Shown: one piece after another, positions 18,147 through 26,458 of the stretch
Layout: the number at the start of each line of letters is the position of its first letter
Position numbering within the stretch: position 1 is the stretch's first letter
Assembly: GCF_001043915.1 (NCBI RefSeq)
Contig: NZ_LABX01000117.1
Location: forward strand, 1 to 33,480
From: Methylobacterium aquaticum
GTDB taxonomy: Bacteria; Pseudomonadota; Alphaproteobacteria; Rhizobiales; Beijerinckiaceae
Direction of reading: 5' to 3'
Length of the DNA: 33,480 nt
Translations under genes and position numbers: made by a program
The notes under the pieces: generated by a model
Databases searched by the model: none
What the model was told of the DNA's origin: nothing
What the model saw: only the letters and a program-made list of their open reading frames with translations

Positions 18147-19730
18147 ATGAGAGCCCGAGATCCGATGCCCCGCTTGTCGCCGACCCTCGCCCTGTCCGTC
18201 ATGCTGGCGGCCTGCCTGCCGGCCCTCGCCCTGGACGGGTCCCGAGCCGGGCCTCCGGCGGGACCCGATCTCCAGAATCTCGATCTCGGCCAGGTCACGG
18301 TTCGCGGCGGCCTCACCGTCGCCGGCCCCGGCAAACCGGCGGGCTCCGCCTTCATCACCGTGCACAATCCGGCCAACACGCCTCAGCCCGACGGCGTGTT
18401 CATCGCCCCGATCGGCCCGACGATCGATTACTGCTCGGTCGGCGGATGCTTCGACGGGCCGCATCTGCGCTCGCACGTGCTGATCAACACGACGACCGGG
18501 GCCGGCGCGGACGCGCAGGAGAATGCGCTGGCGATCAATTTCACGTCGAAGACCGGCAAGGTCGTTCGGTGGCGGCCCCATACCGCGTTCACGGTGGGCC
18601 AGAACGTCCGTGTCTTCGGCTCGGCCTGTCGCGCCTCGGTCGGCGGCACCGTGCAGGTCGTGCCCGATTGCCTCTACACCCCGACCACCGGCGGCACCAC
18701 CGGCACGGTGCCGCCGACCGGAAACCCGACCTCGCACCGGGACGGCTCGGTGGTCTGGGCGTTCCTAGGGGCCGGGGCCCACGACGGCAAGACGGCACTC
18801 AACGTGGCGTGCACGGCCGAGGAGGGGGCGGGCCAGACCTGGTGCACCAACTTCAACTTCTCGGTCCGGTACAAGGGCGCCGGAACCGCCTGGGGTGAGG
18901 AGAAGGACTGCAACAACGGCAACGAGACGAGCGAGGCCGGCAGCCGCTTCCTGATGGCCTGCACCTTCTACGGCGGCGGCGGCGAGGGAACATGGCCGTT
19001 CCTGGCCTATCAGTATGTCGGGTCGGGCGCCGTCAATACGAAGAACCCGAATCCCTACGGGGCCAATTCCTACATCTTCATCAGCGGCCAGCCGAACGAC
19101 GTCGGCTCCGTCGTGCGCAGCGAAGTGATCCTCGATGCCGGCAACTCGGCGGCCACCATCCGGGCGCTGCCCGGGCGCCGCCATGCGGATGGGTTCCTCG
19201 TCGATGGCAGCGACTCGGCCGTCATCCTCAAGGCGAGCGGCACCCATGCCAAGGGCGGGGTGGATCTCCAGGGCGCCATCTTCCCGGAAGGCAACGCGAT
19301 CCTCCTGCCCGACACCACGTTCATCACCTGGGGCCGGGCCGCCTTCCTCGGCAAGAACGCCGCGATCGGCGCCATCACCCTCGGTCCGAGCAACAGCGGC
19401 ACCGCCTATTCCATGGCCGCCTGGGACAATGGCGACCTGAGCTACGGCAGGCATCTCTGGTCGCGGGGGAGCGCCCCGGCCCTGGCCTCCTGCGGCGCGG
19501 GCACTCTGTCTCCGGGCGCGACCGACGATCACGGCGTGGTGGCGCTCCCCGCCGGCTCGAAGGGCTGCCGGATCACCTTCGCGGCGGCACGGGCGCAGAA
19601 GCCGGCCTGCACCTTCTGGATGACCAGCGGGCAGCTTCCGGCGGGATCCGTCGCGGCGACGGCCGTGACGCTGGCCTATGCCCCGGTGCCGGACGGCACC
19701 GAGATCCATTACCAGTGCATGGGCCGCTGA
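18147..19730 (+). CDS. Secreted or lipid-anchored cysteine-rich protein of unknown function
   Basis: I do not recognise a family. The 527-residue protein starts with a charged n-region and a hydrophobic stretch. LAAC at 20-23 fits a lipobox, but cleavage at ALA (28) by ordinary signal peptidase is also possible. The rest lacks further membrane segments, is rich in Gly, Thr and Asn, and has about a dozen cysteines spread along its length, consistent with disulphides outside the cytoplasm. The middle holds a Thr/Gly/Pro-rich spacer (TPTTGGTTGTVPPTGNPT). Repeated short strands with FLV, VIL and ITL suggest a beta-rich fold. An in-frame ATG at 18165 is an alternative start. It follows the amidohydrolase by 77 bases, a gap holding a GC-rich 7-bp hairpin, so co-transcription is uncertain. 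The 104-bp repeat lies downstream. Confidence 0.75.
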   Translation: MRARDPMPRLSPTLALSVMLAACLPALALDGSRAGPPAGPDLQNLDLGQVTVRGGLTVAGPGKPAGSAFITVHNPANTPQPDGVFIAPIGPTIDYCSVGGCFDGPHLRSHVLINTTTGAGADAQENALAINFTSKTGKVVRWRPHTAFTVGQNVRVFGSACRASVGGTVQVVPDCLYTPTTGGTTGTVPPTGNPTSHRDGSVVWAFLGAGAHDGKTALNVACTAEEGAGQTWCTNFNFSVRYKGAGTAWGEEKDCNNGNETSEAGSRFLMACTFYGGGGEGTWPFLAYQYVGSGAVNTKNPNPYGANSYIFISGQPNDVGSVVRSEVILDAGNSAATIRALPGRRHADGFLVDGSDSAVILKASGTHAKGGVDLQGAIFPEGNAILLPDTTFITWGRAAFLGKNAAIGAITLGPSNSGTAYSMAAWDNGDLSYGRHLWSRGSAPALASCGAGTLSPGATDDHGVVALPAGSKGCRITFAAARAQKPACTFWMTSGQLPAGSVAATAVTLAYAPVPDGTEIHYQCMGR

Positions 19731-19808
19731 CGGTGGCCTCGTTGCCGTACATCATCGGCCCAAGATGCTGACGCATCGGGCCGATGAACCATCTCGAATT
19801 TTCGATAG

Positions 19809-19912
19809 TAGAGCACTGCCCGATCACGTTGCAATCGGGCAGTGCTCTAGACCTTTGATTTTGCCGCATTTTCTGCGACCAACCGGTGTCCACTTGGTCG
19901 GAAAATGCTCTA
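19809..19912. repeat. 104-bp two-hairpin dispersed repeat, copy 1
   Basis: The first half is a perfect 16-base stem, TAGAGCACTGCCCGAT (19809-19824) with its complement at 19834-19849. The second half is a hairpin: GCATTTTC (19866-19873) with GAAAATGC (19901-19908), and an inner GACC (19877-19880) with GGTC (19896-19899). The whole unit runs from TAGAGCA to TGCTCTA, so its ends are inverted repeats. It lies between converging genes (the secreted protein and the aldehyde dehydrogenase). A second copy of identical length is at 24573-24676 with about 90% identity. It encodes no protein; it resembles small palindromic elements scattered in Hyphomicrobiales genomes. Confidence 0.85.
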
Positions 19913-19944
19913 AGCCAAAGGCTTGGCAAAAATTGGAGAACGGA

Positions 19945-19973
19945 ACCAACGATCGCTTTCTGCGACCGTTGGT
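19945..19973 (-). terminator. Weak hairpin at the end of the aldehyde dehydrogenase gene
   Basis: The arms ACCAACG (19945-19951) and CGTTGGT (19967-19973) make a 7-base stem directly after the stop codon of the leftward dehydrogenase gene. On that strand a short run of T occurs about 15 bases beyond the stem, so this is at best a weak intrinsic terminator. Confidence 0.4.
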
Positions 19974-19974
19974 A

Positions 19975-21504
19975 TTACACCTCGAACGTCACGCCCTGCG
20001 CCAGCGGCAGGGTCTTGCCGTAATTGATGGTGTTGGTGGCCCGCCGCATATAGGCTTTCCAGGAATCCGAGCCTGCCTCGCGCCCGCCGCCGGTCTCCTT
20101 CTCGCCGCCGAAGGCCCCGCCGATCTCGGCACCCGACGGGCCGATATTGACGTTGGCGATGCCGCAATCGGAGCCGGAGGCCGACAGGAAGGTCTCGGCC
20201 TCCGACAGGTCCCGGGTGAAGATCGACGAGGAGAGCCCGGCCGCCACGGCGTTCTGCGCGTGGATCGCCTCCTCCAGATCGGAGTAGCGGGTCACGTAGA
20301 GGATCGGCGCGAAGGTTTCGCGGCGCATCGGGCCGGTCTGCTCGGGCATCTCGACCAGCGCCGGGCGGACATAGGCCGCCGCCTCGCCGCGGATGTCGCG
20401 CAGGCGCTCGCCACCATGCACCGTGCCGCCGATGGCGCGGGCCTCGTCGAGGGCGCGCGCCATGCCGTCCGCGGCATGAACGTCGATCAGCGGGCCGATC
20501 AGGGTGGCGGGGTCGCGCGGATCGCCGATCCGCACCGAGCCATAGGCGGCCTTCAGGCGCGGCACCAGCGCGTCGTAGATGCTCTCGTGCACGAACAGCC
20601 GCCGCAGGGTGGTGCAGCGCTGGCCGGCGGTGCCCATCGCCGCGAAGGCGATGGCGCGCAGCGCCAGGTCGAGATCGGCCGACGGCGCCACGATGGCGGC
20701 GTTGTTGCCGCCGAGTTCCAGGATCGCCCGGGCGAAGCGCGCGGCGAGCGTCGGGGCCACCTGCCGGCCCATCGCGGTCGAGCCGGTGGCGGAGACGAGC
20801 GCGATCCGCTCGTCCTCGACCAGGCGCGTGCCGAGATCCCGGCCGCCGATCAGCAGCCCGAGCAAGCCCTCCGGCGCCTCCGAGCCGAAGCGCTTCACCG
20901 CCCTCATCGCGAGCGCATGGACGGCGAGCGCGGTGAGCGGGGTCTTCTCGGACGGCTTCCAGATCACCGGATCGCCGCAGACCAGCGCCAAAGCCGCATT
21001 CCACGACCACACCGCCACCGGGAAGTTGAACGCCGTGATGACGCCGCAGACGCCCAGCGGATGCCAGACCTCCATCATCCGGTGGTCCGGCCGCTCGGTG
21101 GCGATGGTCAGCCCGTGCAATTGCCGCGACAGGCCGACGGCGAAGTCGCAGATGTCGATCATCTCCTGGACCTCGCCGAGGCCTTCCGAGAGGATTTTGC
21201 CGGCTTCGAGCGTCACGAGCCGGCCGAGATCGTCCTTGTGGGCGCGCAATTCCTCACCCAGCAGCCGCACCAGCTCGCCGCGACGCGGGCCCGGCACCCG
21301 GCGCCAGGCCAGGAAGGCGTGGGCCGCCTGCGCGATCGCCGCCTCGGCCTCGCCGGGGCTCGTCTCGCGGACCGTCGTCACCACGCCGCCGTCGATCGGC
21401 GAGCGCGCCGGAAGCCCGGCCTCCGCGAAGGCCGCGGCCGGCACGCCGAGGCGCTCCAGCACCGCCAGGGTATCGTCGCGGACAGACAGGACGGTCGGGG
21501 CCAT
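19975..21504 (-). CDS. amaB: ALDH7-type aldehyde dehydrogenase (probable piperideine-6-carboxylate/aminoadipate semialdehyde dehydrogenase)
   Basis: A 509-residue NAD(P)-dependent dehydrogenase. Catalytic and cofactor residues are in place: N160 (AFNFP), K183 (WKPSEK), the nucleotide-binding GSTAMG at 241-246, general base E263 (ELGGNN) and nucleophile C297 (GQRCTT). The C-terminal segment GGGREAGSDSWKAYMRR, followed by TINYG, is characteristic of the ALDH7 group, which oxidises alpha-aminoadipate semialdehyde (in equilibrium with piperideine-6-carboxylate) during lysine breakdown. The ELGGNN form, rather than ELGGKS, also fits ALDH7. The start at 21504 gives the usual length. It lies about 110 bases downstream of asd on the same strand. 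The substrate is inferred from family only. Confidence 0.88.
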   Translation of the reverse strand: MAPTVLSVRDDTLAVLERLGVPAAAFAEAGLPARSPIDGGVVTTVRETSPGEAEAAIAQAAHAFLAWRRVPGPRRGELVRLLGEELRAHKDDLGRLVTLEAGKILSEGLGEVQEMIDICDFAVGLSRQLHGLTIATERPDHRMMEVWHPLGVCGVITAFNFPVAVWSWNAALALVCGDPVIWKPSEKTPLTALAVHALAMRAVKRFGSEAPEGLLGLLIGGRDLGTRLVEDERIALVSATGSTAMGRQVAPTLAARFARAILELGGNNAAIVAPSADLDLALRAIAFAAMGTAGQRCTTLRRLFVHESIYDALVPRLKAAYGSVRIGDPRDPATLIGPLIDVHAADGMARALDEARAIGGTVHGGERLRDIRGEAAAYVRPALVEMPEQTGPMRRETFAPILYVTRYSDLEEAIHAQNAVAAGLSSSIFTRDLSEAETFLSASGSDCGIANVNIGPSGAEIGGAFGGEKETGGGREAGSDSWKAYMRRATNTINYGKTLPLAQGVTFEV

Positions 21505-21614
21505 GGGCAGAATCTCCGCGTCTGACGAAAGACGGCCCGCCTCGGGGGAGACGGGCCGGTCATGATTCGGGGGATTATACGAGATCCGCTCCCGCTTCTA
21601 CAGGACGGCCGCGC

Positions 21615-22649
21615 TCACGCGGCCTTCCGCTTCGGAGAGATCAGCTTGCGGTTGACCAGCACCTCGGCGATCTGAACCGTGTTCAGCGCCGCGCCCTTGC
21701 GCAGGTTGTCCGACACGCACCAGAACGACAGGCCGTTCTCGACCGTGATGTCCTCGCGGATGCGCGAGATGTAGGTGGCGTCCTCGCCCGCCGCCTCGTG
21801 GGGGGTGATGTAGCCGCCGGGCTCGCGCTTGTCGTCGACCAGGATGCCGGGCGCCGAGCGCAGGATCTGGGTCGCTTCTTCCGCCGAGAGCGGGCGCTCG
21901 AACTCGACGTTCACCGCCTCCGAGTGGCCGATGAACACCGGCACGCGCACGCAGGTCGCCGTCAGCTTGATCTTGGGGTCGAGCATCTTCTTCGTCTCGG
22001 CCATCATCTTCCACTCTTCCTTGGTGGAGCCGTCCTCCATGAAGACGTCGATGTGCGGGATGACGTTGAAGGCGATGCGCTTGGTGAACTTCTGCACCTT
22101 GACCTCGCCGGCGGTGAACACCGCGCGGGTCTGGTTGAACAGCTCGTCCATGGCGTCCTTGCCGGCGCCGGAGACCGACTGGTAGGTCGCGACGACGACG
22201 CGCTTGATGGTGGCGGCGTCGTGCAGGGGCTTCAGCGCCACGACGAGCTGCGCGGTCGAGCAGTTCGGGTTGGCGATGATGTTCTTCTTGGAAAAGCCCA
22301 CCACCGCGTCGGCATTCACCTCGGGCACGATCAGCGGCACGTCGGAATCGTAGCGGAAGGCCGACGAGTTGTCGATGACGACGCAGCCCTGGGCGCCGAT
22401 GCGGGGCGACCATTCCTTCGAGGTTTCGCCGCCGGCCGACATGAGGCAGATGTCGGTGTCCGAGAAGTCGTACTGGTCGAGGGCCTGGACCTTCAGGATC
22501 TTGTCGCCGAAGGACACCTCTTGGCCCAAGCTGCGGCGGGAGGCGAGCGCCACCACGGTATCGGCCGGGAAGGCCCGCTCGGCCAGGATGTCGAGCATCT
22601 CGCGGCCCACATTGCCGGTGGCTCCGACGACGGCAACCTTGTAACCCAT
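21615..22649 (-). CDS. asd: Aspartate-semialdehyde dehydrogenase
   Basis: A 344-residue cytoplasmic enzyme that reduces aspartyl phosphate to aspartate semialdehyde, the branch point to lysine/diaminopimelate, threonine, methionine and isoleucine. It has the NADP-binding GATGNVG (9-15), the phosphate-binding region DNSSAFR (93-99), the active-site cysteine C130 in NPNCST, and a later GHSEAV histidine segment. The start at 22649 is chosen over an upstream ATG at 22706 because the Rossmann fold begins immediately (MGYKVAVVGATG) and GGAG lies nearby. The supply of diaminopimelate makes it an expected essential gene in most bacteria. Confidence 0.96.
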   Translation of the reverse strand: MGYKVAVVGATGNVGREMLDILAERAFPADTVVALASRRSLGQEVSFGDKILKVQALDQYDFSDTDICLMSAGGETSKEWSPRIGAQGCVVIDNSSAFRYDSDVPLIVPEVNADAVVGFSKKNIIANPNCSTAQLVVALKPLHDAATIKRVVVATYQSVSGAGKDAMDELFNQTRAVFTAGEVKVQKFTKRIAFNVIPHIDVFMEDGSTKEEWKMMAETKKMLDPKIKLTATCVRVPVFIGHSEAVNVEFERPLSAEEATQILRSAPGILVDDKREPGGYITPHEAAGEDATYISRIREDITVENGLSFWCVSDNLRKGAALNTVQIAEVLVNRKLISPKRKAA

Positions 22650-23077
22650 CTCAATCGCTCCAGTTCGGATCAGCTCCTCCCCGGACGATCTCAGGCGGGC
22701 CCTCAAGGAGCCCGGCCTCCGTCCGCCACGGACGGGGAGGGATCCGAGGACGACGCGAGGCTTCAGCCGGCGGCGGTGATCGCCGTCGTGGCTTTGCGTT
22801 TCGTCGTGGTCGACCCAGGCCGCATGGCGCGGTCAGTCCTCGGAAAAGGCGACACCCGAGATGGGGTGCGCGGGCGTGGGAAGCAACAGCCCGAACACCC
22901 CGCGCTGTCAAGCGCCGGAATCGCATGCCGGCAACAGATTCCGCGTCCCGTCACTCCTTGACGTCTCGTTCACCCTGACTCGCTCCCGCCGGGGACAAGC
23001 CGGGCCAGATCAACGAAATCGCTAAAATGCGATGCGATTCCGGTGGCGGCGACCACGCGCGACCGGAGGAGCGTTCC
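22650..23077. other. Non-coding gap upstream of asd
   Basis: This 428-base stretch separates the leftward asd from a rightward membrane-protein gene and should hold both promoters. It is GC-rich. An imperfect GC hairpin (CCTCCGTCC with GGACGGGGAGG) lies near 22718-22741 in the asd leader. The open frames that cross it show no recognisable protein features. I recognise no RNA gene or riboswitch. Confidence 0.5.
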
Positions 23078-23953
23078 GTGCGGCAGAGGCCGGACTTTGA
23101 CGACGCCGCCCTGGCGCGGGCGGCCGACGCCCTGGCGCGGGATCTCGGCGCGGTCGAGCCGCTGCTGCCGAGGCCGCTGCCCCGCGCGACCCCCCGTCGC
23201 TCCTGGCGCCGGCGCGTCGCCCGGCGGACCATCGGGGCCATCGCGGTGATTGCGCTGCTCAGCGTTCTGGCGAGCGAGCGGCGCCTCGCCGACCCGCCCG
23301 TCGCCGCCGACCCGCCCGCCTTCGTGCCGCGCTTCGCCGCCCCCGCGGCGGCACCGCCGGCCTGGAGCACGGTCGCGGCCGACCGGTACCGTCTCGGCGA
23401 GGCGACCGGCAGCGCCCGGGTGCAGCCCGGCCTGCGGGAGGACACGCTGACGGCCGGCACCTTCGCGGTGCACGAGACGCCGTTCCTCCGCCTCGTGGTC
23501 ACCGAGACGTCCGAGCCGGACGGGGAGGGGAGCCTGTTCGTCACCCTGGCTCGCCGGGCCGCGGAGGCCGGCGGCCTCGCGGTGGTGCGAACCGGGGAGC
23601 GTGGCCAGCTCGCGACGCGGTTCGGAGCCCTCGACACCGTCGACGCGACCCTCGCCGATGCCGAGGGACGGCGCGCCTGCACGGCGTTCCGCGTGAAGGC
23701 GGCGCTGCGGCTCGACGGCTGGTTCTGCGCTCCGCTGGCGCAACTGCCCGAGCCGCAGGCGGTGGCCTGCACGGTGGAGCGCCTCGCCGCCCTGCCGGGG
23801 GTGGGGCTCGCCCCGGCCGTCGCCGCGATGCTGGCCGAGCCGCGGACCGCATCCTGTCCGCTGGAGGAACCCGCCACCACCGCGGCGGTGCCGAGCCGGG
23901 CGATCCGCAAGAATGCGGCGAGAGTGCGGCATTCGCGACCCGCTTCGCCGTGA
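23078..23953 (+). CDS. Single-pass membrane protein of unknown function
   Basis: A 291-residue protein I do not recognise. The GTG at 23078 is chosen because a perfect GGAGGA (23065-23070) sits seven bases upstream; an in-frame ATG at 23027 has no such site. It has a cytoplasmic N-terminus of about 50 residues ending in a basic cluster (RRSWRRRVARR), one membrane helix at about 51-66 (IGAIAVIALLSVLAS), a Pro/Ala-rich linker, and a C-terminal domain of about 180 residues with four cysteines, expected in the periplasm. The topology resembles membrane-anchored envelope proteins whose cytoplasmic start is short. Neighbours give no functional clue. Confidence 0.72.
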   Translation: MRQRPDFDDAALARAADALARDLGAVEPLLPRPLPRATPRRSWRRRVARRTIGAIAVIALLSVLASERRLADPPVAADPPAFVPRFAAPAAAPPAWSTVAADRYRLGEATGSARVQPGLREDTLTAGTFAVHETPFLRLVVTETSEPDGEGSLFVTLARRAAEAGGLAVVRTGERGQLATRFGALDTVDATLADAEGRRACTAFRVKAALRLDGWFCAPLAQLPEPQAVACTVERLAALPGVGLAPAVAAMLAEPRTASCPLEEPATTAAVPSRAIRKNAARVRHSRPASP

Positions 23954-24050
23954 GCGGGAACCTCGGCCGCGTTCGCACGTCTTTTTCCACAAAGGCGTCG
24001 TTTCTTAACGAGTCCGGCGCTATCCTGGCGACGTTCAGCAAAGGTGCGTC

Positions 24051-24464
24051 ATGCGCTTCCAGATTCTCGCCCTGACCGGGCTTCTCTCCCTCGCGGCCCT
24101 GGGCGCCGGCACCGCCGCCTCGCAGGCGCAGGACAGCTACGTCATCCGCAGCACCCGGGACGGCCAGGGCCTGGCGATCCGCGTGCGGCCGCGCAGCTGG
24201 CTCGACGCCGGCAATGTGGTCGAGGCGAATTCGGGCTCCGTGGCCAATCCGGCCACCAACCCGCACTTCATCACCGCGTCCTATCTGAACTCGCCGCCCT
24301 ACATCGCCAACCGCGAGCGCTTCGGCGGCGCCGGCATCCTGCCCGATCCGATCACCAACGGCCCGTTCATCGGCGCCCGCCGCAGCGCCGTCACGGTGGA
24401 CCTGTCGGCGATCGACTACATCGATCCGACCTCGCCGCTGTCGCGGGCGCGCTACGGCTACTGA
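24051..24464 (+). CDS. Small secreted protein of unknown function
   Basis: A 137-residue protein with a clear signal peptide (MRFQILALTGLLSLAALGAG), probably cut after SQA at residue 26. The mature part is about 110 residues with no cysteine, a Pro/Asn/Ser-rich middle and a tyrosine-rich C-terminus (ARYGY). AAAGGTG precedes the ATG. The gene is monocistronic: it ends before a strong terminator at 24489. I do not recognise a family; similar small exported proteins of unknown role are common in Hyphomicrobiales. Confidence 0.75.
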   Translation: MRFQILALTGLLSLAALGAGTAASQAQDSYVIRSTRDGQGLAIRVRPRSWLDAGNVVEANSGSVANPATNPHFITASYLNSPPYIANRERFGGAGILPDPITNGPFIGARRSAVTVDLSAIDYIDPTSPLSRARYGY

Positions 24465-24488
24465 GCGAGACACATCGTCCAGAGATGC

Positions 24489-24519
24489 AACGGGCCCCGG
24501 AAGGGGCCCGTTTCGTTTG
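24489..24519 (+). terminator. Intrinsic terminator after the small secreted protein gene
   Basis: AACGGGCCCC (24489-24498) pairs perfectly with GGGGCCCGTT (24503-24512) around a GGAA tetraloop, followed by the T-rich TCGTTTG. It lies 25 bases after the stop codon and is a strong rightward terminator. Confidence 0.88.
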
Positions 24520-24572
24520 TGGACGAGAGGGTTTGTGGTCGAGACTGCGTCGAGGGGCAGGCGGGTGATCCC

Positions 24573-24676
24573 TAGAGCACTGCCCGATCACGTTGGAATC
24601 GTGCAGTGCTCTAGGTTTTTGTTTTTGCCGCATTTTCTACGACGAACCGGTATCCACTTCGTCGGAAAATGCTCTA
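24573..24676. repeat. 104-bp two-hairpin dispersed repeat, copy 2
   Basis: Same length and layout as copy 1 at 19809-19912, with 10 differences by eye. The first stem (24573-24588 with 24598-24613) has one mismatch. The second pairs GCATTTTC with GAAAATGC and an inner GACG with CGTC. The inner pair is GACC/GGTC in copy 1, a two-sided change that keeps the stem. The last bases of the unit (CTA at 24674-24676) form the TAG stop codon of the leftward LOG gene, so the element abuts and ends that gene. Confidence 0.85.
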
Positions 24677-25252
24677 GCGCTCCTCCGACGTCACCCACTT
24701 GATCACTTGCGGCGGCTCGTAGGCCCGAATTCGTGCCACGACATCGGCCGGCTCGGTGCCGACGATCAGCATCGCCCGGTGCGGCGCGCGCACGAAGCCT
24801 TCCTGGACGACCGAATCGAGGAAGCTCAGCATCCCGTCGAAGAAACCCCCGGCATTGAACACCGCGAGCGGCTTCTTGTGGTAGCCGAGCTGGGCCCAGG
24901 TCCAGACCTCGAACATCTCCTCGAAGGTGCCGAGGCCCCCGGGGAGCGCCACGAAACCGTCGGCGAGATCGGCCATCAAGGCCTTGCGCTCGTGCATCGA
25001 GGCGACGACGCGCAGCTCGGTCAGGCCGAGATGCGCGGTCTCCTTCTCCACGAGCGCCCTGGGCATGATGCCGGTCACCCGGCCACCGGCGGCGAGCGCG
25101 CCGTCGGCCACCGCGCCCATCAGCCCGACCTTGCCGCCGCCATAGACCAGCTCGATCCCGGCTTCGCCGAAATGGCGCCCGAGCGCGGTCGCCGCCTCAC
25201 GGTAGAGCGGGCGGGCCCCGTCGCTGGAGCCGCAGAACACGCAGAGGCGCAT
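24674..25252 (-). CDS. LOG family protein (cytokinin riboside 5'-monophosphate phosphoribohydrolase)
   Basis: A 192-residue cytoplasmic enzyme of the LOG/TIGR00730 family, which hydrolyses nucleoside 5'-monophosphates (classically cytokinin ribotides) to free base and ribose 5-phosphate. It has CVFCGSSDG near the start, the nucleotide loop [10 protein letters not shown] (37-46), the catalytic MHERK (86-90) and the signature PGGLGTFEE (104-112). The start at 25252 lies 17 bases after the leuB stop, so both are probably one transcript. Many bacterial members have no proven role; cytokinin release would be plausible in a plant-associated Methylobacterium but is only inference. Its stop codon is provided by the adjoining 104-bp repeat. 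Confidence 0.92.
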   Translation of the reverse strand: MRLCVFCGSSDGARPLYREAATALGRHFGEAGIELVYGGGKVGLMGAVADGALAAGGRVTGIMPRALVEKETAHLGLTELRVVASMHERKALMADLADGFVALPGGLGTFEEMFEVWTWAQLGYHKKPLAVFNAGGFFDGMLSFLDSVVQEGFVRAPHRAMLIVGTEPADVVARIRAYEPPQVIKWVTSEER

Positions 25253-25269
25253 CGCTCGTCCTTCCCGGT

Positions 25270-26376
25270 TCAGCGTCCTTGCGCCTGCAACTCGCGCACG
25301 ATCGCGTCGCCCATCTCGGTGGTGCCGACCGCGTTGGTGCCCGGGCCCGCGATGTCGCGGGTGCGGGTGCCGGCGGCGAGCGTCCGGGTGATGGCGGCTT
25401 CGAGCTGGTCGGCGGCCTCGAGCAGACCGAACGAGTAGCGCAAAGCCATGGCGAGCGAGCCGATCATGGCGATCGGGTTGGCGAGGTTCTGGCCGGCAAT
25501 GTCCGGGGCCGAGCCGTGGACCGGCTCGTAGAGGGCGCGCCGGGTGCCGTTCTCGATCGCGCCCAGCGAGGCCGAGGGCAGCATGCCGAGCGAGCCGGTC
25601 AGCATCGCGGCCACGTCCGACAGGATGTCGCCGAACAGGTTGTCGGTGACGAGGACGTCGTATTGCTTGGGGTTGCGCACCAGCTGCATGGCGCAGTTGT
25701 CGGCCAGGACGTGCTCCAGGCCGACATCCGAGTACTGCTCGGCATGGAGCTTGGTCACCGTCTCCTTCCACAGCACGCCGGTCTTCATCACGTTGTGCTT
25801 CTCGGCCGAGGCGACCTTGTTGCGGCGCTTGCGGGCGAGGTCGAAGGCGACCGCGGCAATCCGCTCGATCTCGCCGGTGGTGTAGACTTGCGTATCGACC
25901 GCGCGCTTCTGGCCGTCCTCCAGCGTCACGATCTCCTTCGGCTCGCCGAAATAGACGCCGCCGGTCAGCTCGCGCACGATGACGATGTCGAGGCCCTCGA
26001 CCAGCTCGCGCTTGAGCGCCGAAGCCTCGGCGAGCGCCGGGTAGCAGATCGCCGGGCGGAGATTCGCGAACAGGCCCAGGTCCTTGCGCAGGCGCAAGAG
26101 ACCTGCCTCGGGCCGCTTGGCATAGGGCACGCCGGCCCATTTCGGGCCGCCGACGGCGCCGAACAGCACCGCGTCGGCGGCCTTGGCGCGGTCCATCGCG
26201 GCTTCCGAGAGCGGCACGCCATGGGCGTCGATGGCCGCGCCGCCGACGAGGTCGGTCTCGGTCTCGAACCGGGCGATGCCGGCGCGGGTGAACCAGGCCA
26301 GAACCTTGGAGACTTCCCCCGCCACCTCGGGGCCGATGCCGTCGCCGGGCAGGAGCAGGATCTTGTGGGTCGCCAT
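25270..26376 (-). CDS. leuB: 3-isopropylmalate dehydrogenase
   Basis: A 368-residue cytoplasmic NAD-dependent enzyme for the third committed step of leucine synthesis, converting 3-isopropylmalate to 2-oxo-4-methylvalerate plus carbon dioxide. It shows [11 protein letters not shown] at the N-terminus, the substrate-arginine region [29 protein letters not shown], the catalytic Lys/Asp regions (AEKHNVMKT and [12 protein letters not shown]) and the dehydrogenase family signature through MLPSASLG. The ATG at 26376 gives the standard length. The other leu genes are not in the window. It is followed at 17 bases by the LOG gene. Confidence 0.97.
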   Translation of the reverse strand: MATHKILLLPGDGIGPEVAGEVSKVLAWFTRAGIARFETETDLVGGAAIDAHGVPLSEAAMDRAKAADAVLFGAVGGPKWAGVPYAKRPEAGLLRLRKDLGLFANLRPAICYPALAEASALKRELVEGLDIVIVRELTGGVYFGEPKEIVTLEDGQKRAVDTQVYTTGEIERIAAVAFDLARKRRNKVASAEKHNVMKTGVLWKETVTKLHAEQYSDVGLEHVLADNCAMQLVRNPKQYDVLVTDNLFGDILSDVAAMLTGSLGMLPSASLGAIENGTRRALYEPVHGSAPDIAGQNLANPIAMIGSLAMALRYSFGLLEAADQLEAAITRTLAAGTRTRDIAGPGTNAVGTTEMGDAIVRELQAQGR

Positions 26377-26408
26377 GGCGTGACTCTTCTGGTCGGAAAT
26401 CGGGGTGT

Positions 26409-26454
26409 GCAGAGGGAATATCCCTCTGCCGGGGTCCAGGGGCGGCGCCCCTGG
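26409..26454. repeat. Tandem short hairpins between the prenyl synthase gene and leuB
   Basis: There are two perfect palindromes in a row: GCAGAGGGA (26409-26417) with TCCCTCTGC (26421-26429), and CCAGGGGCG (26436-26444) with CGCCCCTGG (26446-26454). They occupy the 82-base gap between two leftward genes; the second lies five bases beyond the stop codon of the prenyl synthase gene. No T-run follows. They look like a dispersed palindromic element, possibly acting on mRNA stability. Confidence 0.65.
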
Positions 26455-26458
26455 GTGG

